NCBI RefSeq assembly: GCF_025149465.1
Contig: NZ_CP102275.1
Span: 1,612,001 to 1,676,000 of the forward strand
Length of the DNA stretch: 64,000 bases
Source: Thomasclavelia spiroformis DSM 1552
Lineage (GTDB): Bacteria; Bacillota_I; Bacilli_A; Erysipelotrichales; Coprobacillaceae
Reading direction: 5' to 3'
The translations under genes and the position numbers were made by a program. Shown here piece by piece: positions 8,462 through 18,232 of the stretch (within the stretch, counting starts at the first letter, position 1; every line of letters begins with the position of its first letter). The notes under the pieces are model-generated. The model did not search any database. It was not told the origin of the DNA and saw only the letters and a list, made by a program, of their open reading frames with translations.

Positions 8462-9520
8462 TTATTTGGTTAAAAATTGGTATAATTTACTAATAATTTT
8501 TGATTCTAATTTACTATATGATAGAGTTGGATCTTTTAATAAAGGTACTTCAAAACTATCTTCATTGCCTAAATAATCAAATTTAATTTTAATAATTGCT
8601 CCTAAACGATGTTTTATACAATCAACTTCTATTGTTAATATGTCTTTTGTACAATTATTTCCTAAATTAAAATCATCTCTTAATCTAAAATCATCACATT
8701 CGTATTGAATTACATATGATGGCATAATTTTTGCTAGTGCATCTTTTAGATGTACTTCTTTTATAATATAATCACCTACTAGTAATTCAATTTTTTCTTT
8801 GATTGTTTTAACTTTATCATCAGCAACTTGTTGATTAGAAGCTTTACAACCTAAACGAATTCTAACTGTTTCTTCTGAAGCATATAAAGCAATACTAATT
8901 TCATCTTGATGATATATCATATCTTCCAATAATTCATCGATTTTACTTTCACCAATTCCAATTGTTAAAATATCATATGTATAAATAACATCTTTTTTAT
9001 ACTGCATTAAATAATCTTTTAAAACATGATCTACTACATATTTCATTTCCTTTGGTGGACCAGGTAAATTAATGATCATTTTTTCATCCTTAGACATGAC
9101 ACAACCATTAGCTGTTCCTACCTCATTTTCTAAAACAAAGCAATCTTTAGGAAAATATGCCTGCTTAAAATTATTATCGGGAATTTTTTCAACTCCAGTA
9201 ACAAAGCGACACTTTTCATCCACCTTTTTAGCTTCATCATCTAAATATACCATTTCTAAGCCTAAAAATTGAGCTGAAAGCTCTTTGGTAAGATCATCTT
9301 GAGTTGGCCCCAAACCACCTGTGGTAATAACACAATCACAGCCACGATCAAAAGCTATTTTTAAACATTCTTTAAAACGTTTAGGATTATCACCTACTGT
9401 AGTTTGATGATATACATTAAAACCTAAATCTTTACACATTTTTTGAATATAGGTAGCATTGGTATTAACAATTTCACCTAATAATAATTCTGTTCCAACA
9501 TTTATAATCTCAACATTCAT
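8462..9520 (-). CDS. CinA-like protein with atypical C-terminus
   Basis: Residues 1-170 are the MoaB/MogA-like CinA domain (TTGGLGPTQDDLTKE), and the middle region to about 250 follows CinA closely (INLPGPPKEMK, GIGESKIDELLED). In CinA the N-terminal domain acts on ADP-ribose and the C-terminal domain is a nicotinamide-nucleotide amidase. Here residues 255-352 lack the amidase signature region expected after the linker (no TAESCTGG-like motif) and instead form an unrecognised segment starting near VIQYECDDFRLRD. At 352 residues it is about 60 shorter than usual. The COG1058-type hydrolase activity is therefore supported, the amidase activity is not. It is a single-gene unit. Confidence 0.8.
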   Translation of the reverse strand: MNVEIINVGTELLLGEIVNTNATYIQKMCKDLGFNVYHQTTVGDNPKRFKECLKIAFDRGCDCVITTGGLGPTQDDLTKELSAQFLGLEMVYLDDEAKKVDEKCRFVTGVEKIPDNNFKQAYFPKDCFVLENEVGTANGCVMSKDEKMIINLPGPPKEMKYVVDHVLKDYLMQYKKDVIYTYDILTIGIGESKIDELLEDMIYHQDEISIALYASEETVRIRLGCKASNQQVADDKVKTIKEKIELLVGDYIIKEVHLKDALAKIMPSYVIQYECDDFRLRDDFNLGNNCTKDILTIEVDCIKHRLGAIIKIKFDYLGNEDSFEVPLLKDPTLSYSKLESKIISKLYQFLTK

Positions 9521-9775
9521 TTATTTTCCCTACTTTCTAGTTATATTATAAGTATTCATCATTATTTTTCCAAGAGAAACTTTATTTTACCTAAAGCTAT
9601 TTTATGTCATTATTATATAAAAGATAATTAAAAGAATAAAAATATACATTACAATATATTATGTATCATAACACTGATCAATATTTTAATTTTTTTGATA
9701 GGATGATTGATTAAATTACTGTTTTTAAATTAGAGATTGCAACTATATTTTGTAAAAATCATATGTAAATAAAAA

Positions 9776-9797
9776 ATCTATGTAAAATTACATAGAT
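9776..9797 (-). terminator. Terminator of the smc-ffh operon
   Basis: A perfect 10-bp stem, ATCTATGTAA / TTACATAGAT, with a 2-base gap lies immediately after the ffh stop and is followed by TTTTTTATTT on the minus strand. Confidence 0.88.
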
Positions 9798-9798
9798 C

Positions 9799-11196
9799 TT
9801 ATTTTTTCTTTTTCTTTTTATGACGTACTTTTTTACGATTAGCATTACCCACATGTGGATTTTTTGATTTTATTCCATGTGTAGGCATTCCAGTATTAGG
9901 ATCAAAATTACCTAACATGCTCATCATTTTCTTTGATTCTTCAAATTGTTTTAATAAACGATTAACAGCTGCAATATCTTTACCGCATCCTTTAGCAATT
10001 CTTTCTTTACGAGAAAGTGTAATGATACTAGGATTACGACGTTCTTGTTTAGTCATTGAAAAAATGATTGATTCAGTTTCTTTTAATTTACGGTCTGAAT
10101 CTTCATCATTTAATTTAGGTAATTTTGGCATTCCAGGTATCATTTTTAAAATACCTGAAAGTGGACCTAATTTTCTTAATTGCTGCATTTGTGAAAGCAT
10201 ATCATCAAGACCAAACTGACCTGATTGCATACGTTTATATACTTTCATTGTATCTTTTTCATCATAAACATCTTGGACTTTTTCAACTAATGATACAACA
10301 TCTCCCATTCCTAAAATACGATCTGCCATACGATCTGGATAGAATAAGTCAATTGCATCTAATTTTTCACCAGTACCGATAAATTTAATTGGTACATGGG
10401 TAATATGTCTGATTGATAAAGCACCCCCACCACGAGAGTCCCCATCTAATTTTGTAAGTACTGCACCAGTAATGCTTAATTGTTCATTAAATGAACTAGC
10501 AACATTGACAATATCTTGTCCAGTAAGAGCATCAACTACTAATAAAATTTCATGAGGATGAGCAATTTCTTTAATATTTGATAACTCTTGCATTAATGGT
10601 TCATCAATATGTAAACGCCCAGCTGTATCGATAATAATTACATCATTGTTGTTTTCTCGAGCAAAACGCATTGCTTCTTCAACAATTGATTCAGCTGATT
10701 GTGATGTTCCTTTTTCATATACGGGAATATTTAATTGTTCCCCTAATGTTTTTAACTGATCAACTGCTGCTGGACGATAAATATCGGCAGCAACTAATAA
10801 TGGTTTTTTACCATTTTTCTTACTGATTAAATTTGCAATCTTACCAGCAGTTGTAGTTTTCCCAGAACCTTGTAACCCAACCATCATAATTACTGTTGGT
10901 TTTTTATTATAATCAATTGTAGCTACAGTTGTTCCTAATAATTCAACTAACTCATCATGAACAATTTTAACAACAACTTGTCCTGGTTTCAAAGAACCTA
11001 AAACATCTTGTCCTAATGCCTTTTCTTTAGTTGCTGCAATAAACTCTTTAACAACTTGGAAGTTAACATCCGCTTCCAATAACGCTAAACGAATTTCGCT
11101 TAGCATTTCTTCCATATTTTTTTCTGTTAAACGTCCTTGTCCGGAAACTTTTTTTAATGTTCCCTGCAGACGTTCTGATAATGAATCAAAAGCCAT
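9799..11196 (-). CDS. ffh: Signal recognition particle GTPase Ffh
   Basis: Binds the SRP RNA and signal peptides and targets ribosomes to FtsY at the membrane. The N-domain four-helix bundle (residues 1-90) is followed by the G domain with GLQGSGKTTTAGKIA, DTAGRLHIDEPL and TKLDGDSRGG, then the Met-rich M domain with the RNA-binding segment SIITLSRKERIAKGCG and a lysine-rich tail. The length of 465 is normal. It is the last gene of the leftward operon, 12 bases after ylxM, and has its own AAGGGG ribosome site. Confidence 0.97.
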   Translation of the reverse strand: MAFDSLSERLQGTLKKVSGQGRLTEKNMEEMLSEIRLALLEADVNFQVVKEFIAATKEKALGQDVLGSLKPGQVVVKIVHDELVELLGTTVATIDYNKKPTVIMMVGLQGSGKTTTAGKIANLISKKNGKKPLLVAADIYRPAAVDQLKTLGEQLNIPVYEKGTSQSAESIVEEAMRFARENNNDVIIIDTAGRLHIDEPLMQELSNIKEIAHPHEILLVVDALTGQDIVNVASSFNEQLSITGAVLTKLDGDSRGGGALSIRHITHVPIKFIGTGEKLDAIDLFYPDRMADRILGMGDVVSLVEKVQDVYDEKDTMKVYKRMQSGQFGLDDMLSQMQQLRKLGPLSGILKMIPGMPKLPKLNDEDSDRKLKETESIIFSMTKQERRNPSIITLSRKERIAKGCGKDIAAVNRLLKQFEESKKMMSMLGNFDPNTGMPTHGIKSKNPHVGNANRKKVRHKKKKKK

Positions 11197-11208
11197 AAAT
11201 ACCCCTTT

Positions 11209-11538
11209 CTATATTTTCCTTAGCATCTCTAAATATTCTACTATTTCTTTATGCTCTAAAGACATATCATCTTCAATTCTTTTAATTAAGTCAAGTCTTT
11301 CTTGATGTTTTTTCATCAACTGAAGCTTTTCTTCATAATTTTCTAATAAATGAACAGCTTTTTTTAAATTATCAAATACCGCATTTCGACTAACATCTAA
11401 AATCTCTGCAATTTCCGAAAGCGAATAATCATCATGATAATAATAATCTAAATACATTTGTTGCTTTTCTGTCAATAAATCTCCATAGCAATCCATCAAC
11501 AAATTAACACGCTGTTTTTTTTCTAAGCTAGATTCCAT
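11209..11538 (-). CDS. ylxM: YlxM-family helix-turn-helix protein
   Basis: 109 residues resembling a sigma-70 region 4: LTEKQQMYLDYYYHDDYSLSEIAEILDVSRNAVFDNLKKA. YlxM (UPF0122) is encoded between ftsY and ffh in many Firmicutes and is thought to modulate SRP function. The open frame begins with TTG at 11550, but GAGGG sits inside that extension and directs the ATG at 11538, two bases past the end of ftsY, so translation is probably coupled to ftsY. Confidence 0.9.
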   Translation of the reverse strand: MESSLEKKQRVNLLMDCYGDLLTEKQQMYLDYYYHDDYSLSEIAEILDVSRNAVFDNLKKAVHLLENYEEKLQLMKKHQERLDLIKRIEDDMSLEHKEIVEYLEMLRKI

Positions 11539-11539
11539 C

Positions 11540-12523
11540 TTATCCCTCAACTAAATTTTTACACAATCCATAAATATATTGATCTAAATCAAACTCTTGT
11601 AAATCATCAACACCTTCACCTAAACCAATAAATTTAACTGGAATATTTAATTGATCTTTAATCGATAAAACAATTCCACCTTTAGCTGTACCATCCATCT
11701 TCGTTAAAACAAGCCCAGTAATATCGGTAATTTTAGAAAATTCAACAGCTTGACTTACACCATTTTGACCAGTTGTTGCATCAATAACTAATAAAGTTTC
11801 ATGTGGTGCATCTGGCACTTCACGTTTAATAATACGATTCATTTTTTCTAATTCTTTCATCAAATTAACTTTATTTTGAAGACGTCCTGCTGTATCACAA
11901 ATCAAAACATCAACATTTTTTTCTTTTGCTTGTTTTAATGCATCAAAAACAACTGCTGAAGGATCGCCACCTTCACGTCCTTTAACAATTTCAACCCCAA
12001 CACGATCAGCCCATACAGCCAATTGATCAATAGCACCAGCTCTAAATGTATCACCAGCTGCTACCATCACTTTTTTACCTTCATCTTGAACAATTCGATT
12101 AGCTAATTTACCAATTGTTGTTGTTTTACCAGCACCATTGACTCCAACCATTAAAATAACTGTTAAGCCTTCACTAGCATAATTGATCTTTGTTGTCATA
12201 ACACTATCATTAGCATAAATAACAAACATCTTATCAACAATAATATCATTTATTTGTTTTGGATCCGTAATATTTTGAATACGTACTTCATTTTTAATTT
12301 CATCAACGATTTTCATAACCATCGAAACTCCAACATCAGACATAATCAAAATATTTTCTAATTCCTCAAAATAATCTTCATTGATTTCACGAAAGCGTGC
12401 TGCAAGTTCATTGATTCGATCAGAAAAAGTAACATTAGAACGATCTAAACCAGCAACATATTTTTCATTTTGCTTAGCTGATTTACCAACAAACTTCTCT
12501 TTAATCTTATTAAAAAATCCCAT
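11540..12523 (-). CDS. ftsY: SRP receptor FtsY
   Basis: Membrane-associated GTPase partner of Ffh. It has a short basic N-terminus of about 30 residues in place of the long acidic A domain of E. coli, then the N domain and the G domain with GVNGAGKTTTIGKLA, DTAGRLQNKVNLM and TKMDGTAKGG, and the FIGLGEGVDDL closing motif. 327 residues is usual for Firmicutes. It starts 11 bases after smc with the strong site GGAGGG. Confidence 0.97.
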   Translation of the reverse strand: MGFFNKIKEKFVGKSAKQNEKYVAGLDRSNVTFSDRINELAARFREINEDYFEELENILIMSDVGVSMVMKIVDEIKNEVRIQNITDPKQINDIIVDKMFVIYANDSVMTTKINYASEGLTVILMVGVNGAGKTTTIGKLANRIVQDEGKKVMVAAGDTFRAGAIDQLAVWADRVGVEIVKGREGGDPSAVVFDALKQAKEKNVDVLICDTAGRLQNKVNLMKELEKMNRIIKREVPDAPHETLLVIDATTGQNGVSQAVEFSKITDITGLVLTKMDGTAKGGIVLSIKDQLNIPVKFIGLGEGVDDLQEFDLDQYIYGLCKNLVEG

Positions 12524-12534
12524 TTAATTCCCTC

Positions 12535-15480
12535 CTAACTTGGATCAGATATTTCAATTGCCTCTTCTAATTTAACACTTACTAATTTAGTAACTCCTTT
12601 TTGTTGCATCGTTGCTCCATATAAAAGATCACATTCTTCCATCGTTCCTTCACGATGTGTAACAACAATAAATTGCGTAGTATTTGAAAATTCTTTTAAA
12701 TACTTAGCAAATCTTTCAACATTAGCAATATCTAATGCTGCTTCAACTTCATCTAAAATACACATTGGTACAGGTCGAACTTTTAAAATTGCAAATAAAC
12801 ATGAAATTGCAATCAAAGCCTTTTCTCCACCTGAAAACAATGTAATATTTTGAACTGCTTTACCTGGTGGCTGAACATCAATATCAATTCCTGTTTCTAA
12901 AATATTAGTTGGATCACTATATTTAATTTTAGCTACGCCACCACCAAATAAACTTCTAAAAACATGATTAAATTCAATATTTATTTTCTCAAAAGTACTA
13001 CTAAAGCGATCAATCATAATCTCATCCATCTCTTTAATAGCTTCTAAAATACTATCTTGAGCTTGCATTAAATCAATTCGTTGACGATTCATATTTTCAT
13101 ATCGTTCACTTATTTTTTTATACTCTTCAATTGCATCAATATTAACATTACCAAGTCTTGAAATTTTAGTCCTTAATTCATAAACATCTAATTTTGCTTG
13201 TTCAACATCAATATTTTCATGATAATGCTCAAGAGCATATTCATAAGTCATTTGATATTCATCATTTAAACGCATCAAATGATTATTAAGCATTGTTTCT
13301 AATTTAGTTGCATTTATTGCACTAGTATTTATTTGACTTTGAATTTCTTTTAAATCTTTACGATACTGTCTTAATTCAACTTCTAAACTTTCATTTTGAT
13401 TAACATAAGACATTCTAAGTTCACGTTTAGATTTTATTTCTTCAGTTAAATCATCGCGATACTTAATTGCTTCATTTAACTGATCAATTAATTTATTTTC
13501 TGTTTTACCACTAGCAAAATCCTCTAATTCTACACTTTGATCAGCTAATGCTTCATACTCTGATTTAGCTTTAATTAATTCTTCTCTTTTAGCTTGAACA
13601 ACAACTTCTAATTTAGCATAAGCCATTTGCTTTTGTAATAATGTATGTGAAACTTCTTTAATTTCATTATCCAAAGCACTATGTTGATTACGCTTATTAA
13701 CATATTCCTTTTCTTGCTTTTCAAGTAAAGCTGTAACTTCTTCTAATTCCTTTTTTTGTAGTAATGATGATTTATGACGATTAAAACTACCACCTGTCAA
13801 AGAACCACCAACATTAACAATATCTCCATCTAAAGATACAACTTTATAACGTTCGAATGTTGCTTTACTAATCTCATTAGCACAATCAATATCTTTAGCT
13901 ACAATAATATTTCCTAATTGACTCAAGACAACATTTGCAATCTTTTCATCAAACTCGACAAAATCACTAGCAACTCCAAGATAACCTTCCATAGTTTTAC
14001 TAACGATTAAATGTTCTTGGCGAACACTACGAGATTTCATTGTATTGATTGGTAAAAATGTTGCTCGACCAGCTTTATTAGCCCTTAAAAACTTAATTGT
14101 CTCACGGGCTGTTAAATCATCTTCGGTAACAATAAATTCAATTGCTCCAGCTAACGATGAAGAAACTGCCAATTCATAGCCCTCTTTTGCATTAATTAAA
14201 TCGCCTAAAATTCCAATAATATTTTTATTGTTTTTACTTAAAGATAATACTGTTTTAATGCCATTATTATAATTAGACTTATTTTCAACAACATCTACTA
14301 AAATTTCTTTACGTGATTTATTTTTATTAATTTCATTATTTAAATTTTCAATTTCATCTTTTAAATCATTTAGATTTTTATTACGTTGATCTTGTTTTTC
14401 AACTAATTCGTTTAGCTCTTTTTCAGTAGTTTCTAAACGTTCCACACGATCATTATATTCACTTACAACATCTCCTAAGATAGCCTTCATATTGGCTATA
14501 CTTTCTTGTAAGTTTTCTTTACTTAGTGTTTCTAAAGCATGTTTTCTTTTTTGATCAATTTCAACTTTTGTTGTTTCTAATTTAGAAACATTAGATACTG
14601 CTTCTAATAACTTAGTTTGAAGTACATTTATTTCTTGATCTAAAGTAAACATTTTCTTTTTAATTTCATCATTACTATTTTCCTTTAAATGAATGTCAGT
14701 TTCTAAAGAAACTTGACGTTCATTTAAATCTTTGATCATTACACTAAACTCATCTAATGATTTTTTAGCCTCACTAATTTCATTAATTAAAACATTAACC
14801 TCAATAGAAGTTAGTTTTTCTTTTAACGCTAAAAACTTCTCTGCTTTTTCTTTTTGACGTTTTAAAGGACCAACTTGTTTTTCAAGTTCAACTACAATAT
14901 CACCAATTCTATCTAAATTTTCAGTAGTTCTTTCTAACTTACGAATCGATTCTAATTTACGTTTTTTATACTTAGAAACTCCTGCTGCTTCTTCAAAAAT
15001 ACCACGTCGCTCTTCTGGTTTACTATCAGCAAAACTAGAAATATTTCCTTGCGAAATAATCGATAAAGAATCTCTACCTAAACCAGTATCCATGATTAAA
15101 TCAACAATATCTTTTAAACGACATTGTTGTTTATTAATCAAATATTCTGCTTCATTATTTTGACGATAAAGCCTTCTAGTAATTTCTACTTCATTATAAT
15201 CATATTTCATATATCGATCCGTATTATCAAAAACCAAAGTAACTTCCGCTAGATTTTGAGCACGACGATCTTCACTCCCAGCAAAAATAACATCAGACAT
15301 GCTCGAACCGCGTAATGATTTAACAGACTGTTCACCAAGAACCCATCTAATTGCATCAGCAACATTAGATTTTCCACAGCCATTTGGCCCTACAATTCCA
15401 GTGATTCCTGGTTGAAACTCAATATTAACTTTATCGGCAAATGATTTAAAACCATGTAATTCAATTCTTTTTAAATACAT
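12535..15480 (-). CDS. smc: Chromosome partition protein SMC (compact form)
   Basis: Condensin ATPase for chromosome organisation and segregation. The N-terminal head contains GPNGCGKSN (residues 32-40) and the Q-loop region, a coiled coil follows, then the hinge at about 415-530 (IIGILGDLI to VGGSLTGGSF), the return coiled coil, and the C-terminal head with signature LFSGGEKAL and Walker B CILDEVEAALD. At 981 residues it is about 200 shorter than B. subtilis SMC. Both heads and the hinge are complete, so the missing length is in the coiled-coil arms. It starts 16 bases after xpt. The RNase III gene often found upstream of smc is absent here. Confidence 0.95.
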   Translation of the reverse strand: MYLKRIELHGFKSFADKVNIEFQPGITGIVGPNGCGKSNVADAIRWVLGEQSVKSLRGSSMSDVIFAGSEDRRAQNLAEVTLVFDNTDRYMKYDYNEVEITRRLYRQNNEAEYLINKQQCRLKDIVDLIMDTGLGRDSLSIISQGNISSFADSKPEERRGIFEEAAGVSKYKKRKLESIRKLERTTENLDRIGDIVVELEKQVGPLKRQKEKAEKFLALKEKLTSIEVNVLINEISEAKKSLDEFSVMIKDLNERQVSLETDIHLKENSNDEIKKKMFTLDQEINVLQTKLLEAVSNVSKLETTKVEIDQKRKHALETLSKENLQESIANMKAILGDVVSEYNDRVERLETTEKELNELVEKQDQRNKNLNDLKDEIENLNNEINKNKSRKEILVDVVENKSNYNNGIKTVLSLSKNNKNIIGILGDLINAKEGYELAVSSSLAGAIEFIVTEDDLTARETIKFLRANKAGRATFLPINTMKSRSVRQEHLIVSKTMEGYLGVASDFVEFDEKIANVVLSQLGNIIVAKDIDCANEISKATFERYKVVSLDGDIVNVGGSLTGGSFNRHKSSLLQKKELEEVTALLEKQEKEYVNKRNQHSALDNEIKEVSHTLLQKQMAYAKLEVVVQAKREELIKAKSEYEALADQSVELEDFASGKTENKLIDQLNEAIKYRDDLTEEIKSKRELRMSYVNQNESLEVELRQYRKDLKEIQSQINTSAINATKLETMLNNHLMRLNDEYQMTYEYALEHYHENIDVEQAKLDVYELRTKISRLGNVNIDAIEEYKKISERYENMNRQRIDLMQAQDSILEAIKEMDEIMIDRFSSTFEKINIEFNHVFRSLFGGGVAKIKYSDPTNILETGIDIDVQPPGKAVQNITLFSGGEKALIAISCLFAILKVRPVPMCILDEVEAALDIANVERFAKYLKEFSNTTQFIVVTHREGTMEECDLLYGATMQQKGVTKLVSVKLEEAIEISDPS

Positions 15481-15496
15481 TTGTATCCCCTTTTCA

Positions 15497-16069
15497 TTAT
15501 CTTAAGATCACTTTTCCATCTTTAAAATCATCTACGATTGCTAATGATTCAACACGATATCCTTTTTCCTCAATTAATTTACGACCATCTTGGAATCCTT
15601 TTTCAATTACAATTCCAACTCCAGCAACGTTAGCATTAGCTTGATTAATAATATTAATCAGACCCAAAACAGCTTGTCCGTTAGCTAAAAAATCATCAAT
15701 GATTAAAATATTATCATCTTCACTTAAATATTTTTTACTAACAATTGCATCATAATCAATTCCTTTTGTAAAAGAATGAACTTTTGCTGTATATAGATGG
15801 GTACTTGTAGTTTTTGCTGTTCCTTTTTTAGCAAAAACAACTGGTACATCGCCTAATTCAAACGCTGTTGCTAAAGCAATTCCAATTCCAGAAGCTTCAA
15901 TCGTTAAAATTTTATTAATTTTAGTATCTTTATAACGTTCTTTAAATTCTTTTGCAATTTGACGATATAATGTACAGTCAATTTGATGATTCAAAAAACT
16001 GTCTACTCGTAAAACATTAGGCATAATTACTATTCCATCTTTTAAAATTCTTTCCTTCAATAATTCCAT
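15497..16069 (-). CDS. xpt: Xanthine phosphoribosyltransferase
   Basis: Converts xanthine and PRPP to XMP in purine salvage. The PRPP-binding motif is ILIIDDFLANGQA, and the N-terminal half (MELLKERILKDGIVI, LRVDSFLNHQID) matches the Xpt family at its usual 190 residues. In many Firmicutes xpt is preceded by a guanine riboswitch and followed by a xanthine permease. Neither is present; the gene lies 3 bases after a sensor kinase and 16 bases before smc, so it depends on the operon promoter. Confidence 0.93.
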   Translation of the reverse strand: MELLKERILKDGIVIMPNVLRVDSFLNHQIDCTLYRQIAKEFKERYKDTKINKILTIEASGIGIALATAFELGDVPVVFAKKGTAKTTSTHLYTAKVHSFTKGIDYDAIVSKKYLSEDDNILIIDDFLANGQAVLGLINIINQANANVAGVGIVIEKGFQDGRKLIEEKGYRVESLAIVDDFKDGKVILR

Positions 16070-16072
16070 GTA

Positions 16073-17467
16073 TTAATCCTTCCTATTCAATGATAATTTT
16101 TCTTTTAAATCAAAAGTTTTTCTTTCATTTGGTAATTTAATTATAAAAGTAGATCCCACATCAACTTGTGATATTACATCAATATTACCATGATGTAAAT
16201 CAATAATTGATTTAACGATCGATAACCCTAAACCATTACCTTCAACACTTCGTGCTTTATCTTCACGATAAAAACGTTCAAAAATATGAGAAATAACTTC
16301 TTTAGACATTCCTCGACCAGTATCTTCAATTGACACTTCAACTTCTTTTGAAGTCTTTTTTACTTTGATTGTAATTAATCCACCATTATCAGTATATTTA
16401 ATTGCATTAGAAATGATATTGATCCAAACTTGTTCTAAGCGCTGTTCATCACCATTTACGGTAATATCTTTACGAGGTTTTTCAAATACAATTTCAATAT
16501 CTTTTAAAATAGCTTGATTTTCTTGGGTTGAAATAACTCTTGATAATTGTTCTACAATCGAAAAAGTAGTATATTCTAATTCCACTTCCTCACGCTCTAG
16601 TAACGTTAACTGTAACATATTTTTAGATAACGTTGATAGACGTTTAGAATGAAATAAAATAATATCAGCATATTTTTGACGTTGACTTTTTGGTAAGTCT
16701 TCATCTTTTAAAATATTTGCAAATCCTTGAATTGCAGTTAATGGTGTTTGAAATTCATGAGAAATATCTGAAATAAATTTTTGACGTGTTTCTTCTTGCT
16801 TGGCTAATTGTTGTGCCATCTGATTAAATCCTTGATTTAATTTCGATATTTCATCATCACCAACATAATTTACTCTAACATTATAATTACCCTTAGATAA
16901 TTCTTTAGTTGCATTAGTTAATCTAGTAATCGGTTTAACAATAATATCAGCAATAGCAATAAAAACTAGATTCCCTGATAAAAATACACATCCTAAGATC
17001 AATACTGCTGAATTTGCGAAAATACCTTTTTCATAACTAGTATCTTTTTGAACGTACATATAGACATCTTTATCTTTGATATTAACTTTTTTTCCATATG
17101 ATTGAACACTATTTTCTTGATGATAATACCCATCTTTACGCTCATCATAATAATATTTTTGCATTGTTTCTTTTGATGGTATGGTTGAACCATCACCATA
17201 TTGATAATAGCCATAATCAGGTGAAAAAAGCGTAATATTAACTTCCGAACTAATTGCATATTGATTCATTGTATTACTTACATTTGCATCTTCTAAAATA
17301 TTTAATATTCCGGCTACATATTCACTAGTAGCATTTAATTCATTTTTAGCCATATCTTCAATTTGATCATAATTACTTCTTAACGCAACGTACCCAGCAA
17401 CCGAAAAGCTAAAAACAATCGTTATTAAAAAGCCACAGATCAACTTGCCATAAATCGATTTCATCAT
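16073..17467 (-). CDS. Sensor histidine kinase
   Basis: 464 residues. One transmembrane segment at about 8-28, an extracellular sensor region to about 145, a second membrane segment at about 148-172, a HAMP domain, the phosphoacceptor box FISDISHEFQTPLTAI, and an ATPase domain with N box (NIISNAIKYT), DTGRGM and GNGLGLSIV. It overlaps the response regulator by 4 bases (ATGATGA), so the two are translationally coupled partners. The signal is unknown. Its placement at the head of an operon with smc, ftsY and ffh is unusual. Confidence 0.93.
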   Translation of the reverse strand: MMKSIYGKLICGFLITIVFSFSVAGYVALRSNYDQIEDMAKNELNATSEYVAGILNILEDANVSNTMNQYAISSEVNITLFSPDYGYYQYGDGSTIPSKETMQKYYYDERKDGYYHQENSVQSYGKKVNIKDKDVYMYVQKDTSYEKGIFANSAVLILGCVFLSGNLVFIAIADIIVKPITRLTNATKELSKGNYNVRVNYVGDDEISKLNQGFNQMAQQLAKQEETRQKFISDISHEFQTPLTAIQGFANILKDEDLPKSQRQKYADIILFHSKRLSTLSKNMLQLTLLEREEVELEYTTFSIVEQLSRVISTQENQAILKDIEIVFEKPRKDITVNGDEQRLEQVWINIISNAIKYTDNGGLITIKVKKTSKEVEVSIEDTGRGMSKEVISHIFERFYREDKARSVEGNGLGLSIVKSIIDLHHGNIDVISQVDVGSTFIIKLPNERKTFDLKEKLSLNRKD

Positions 17468-18135
17468 TCAACTTCTACCTTATATCCTAGTCCTCTTACT
17501 GTAACAACTTTAAAACCTGGTAAATGTCCTAAATTTTCACGAATTCGTTTAATATGTACATCAACTGTACGATCAAATCCATCATAGTCCATTCCCCATA
17601 TTTTTTCAATCAATTGTTCCCGACTAAATATTTGATCAGGATGTTTAGCTAATTCAAAAACTAATTCAAATTGCTTTAGCGGTAAATGAATAATTTCATC
17701 ATGATATCTAATTTCATATTTTTCGCCATCAAACTCTACATCATTTAATTTAATAATATTTGATGTATTGACACTATACCTTTTTAATACCGCTTTAACT
17801 CTCGCCATTAATTCAGTTGGATCAAATGGTTTAACAACATAATCGTCTACCCCTACTGAAAAACCGCGAAGTTTATCCTTACTTTCACCCTTTGCAGTTA
17901 ACATAATTACGGGAATATCTTTAAACTCTTTTAAATTTTCAACTAATTCAAAACCATCCATAACTGGCATCATTACATCAATGATCCCTAAGTCGACATA
18001 TTCATTTTCAAAAATGTCTAAAGCTTCTTCACCATTACTTGCTTCCAACATTTCGAAACCTTCTTTATTTAAATAAAAGCCGATTAATTCACGAATATCT
18101 TTTTCATCATCGACTACCAATACTCTTGGCTTCAT
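17464..18135 (-). CDS. OmpR/PhoB-family response regulator
   Basis: 223 residues. The receiver domain has the acidic pair VVDDEKD, the phosphorylated Asp in LGIIDVMMPVMDG, the conserved Thr in VIMLTAKG and the Lys in YVVKPFDP. It is followed by a winged-helix DNA-binding domain (FSREQLIEKIWGMDYDGFDRTVDVHIKRIREN). First gene of the leftward operon; GAGGTG precedes the ATG and a TATAAT lies about 25 bases upstream on the minus strand. Confidence 0.95.
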   Translation of the reverse strand: MKPRVLVVDDEKDIRELIGFYLNKEGFEMLEASNGEEALDIFENEYVDLGIIDVMMPVMDGFELVENLKEFKDIPVIMLTAKGESKDKLRGFSVGVDDYVVKPFDPTELMARVKAVLKRYSVNTSNIIKLNDVEFDGEKYEIRYHDEIIHLPLKQFELVFELAKHPDQIFSREQLIEKIWGMDYDGFDRTVDVHIKRIRENLGHLPGFKVVTVRGLGYKVEVE

Positions 18136-18208
18136 ATAAACACCTCAATTCATTGTAAGATTATAACATAATTTATTTTGTAAATATAGTATCAGCTCAA
18201 GTAAAAAA

Positions 18209-18232
18209 AGCAAAAAACTACAGTTTTTTGCT
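18209..18232 (-). terminator. Terminator of the nrnA-membrane protein unit
   Basis: A perfect inverted repeat, AGCAAAAAACT / AGTTTTTTGCT, begins at the stop codon (18231) and is followed by seven Ts on the minus strand. Confidence 0.88.

Noticed and set aside
15497-16110. Guanine riboswitch before xpt
   Set aside because: Only 3 bases separate the kinase stop from the xpt start; no aptamer sequence is present.
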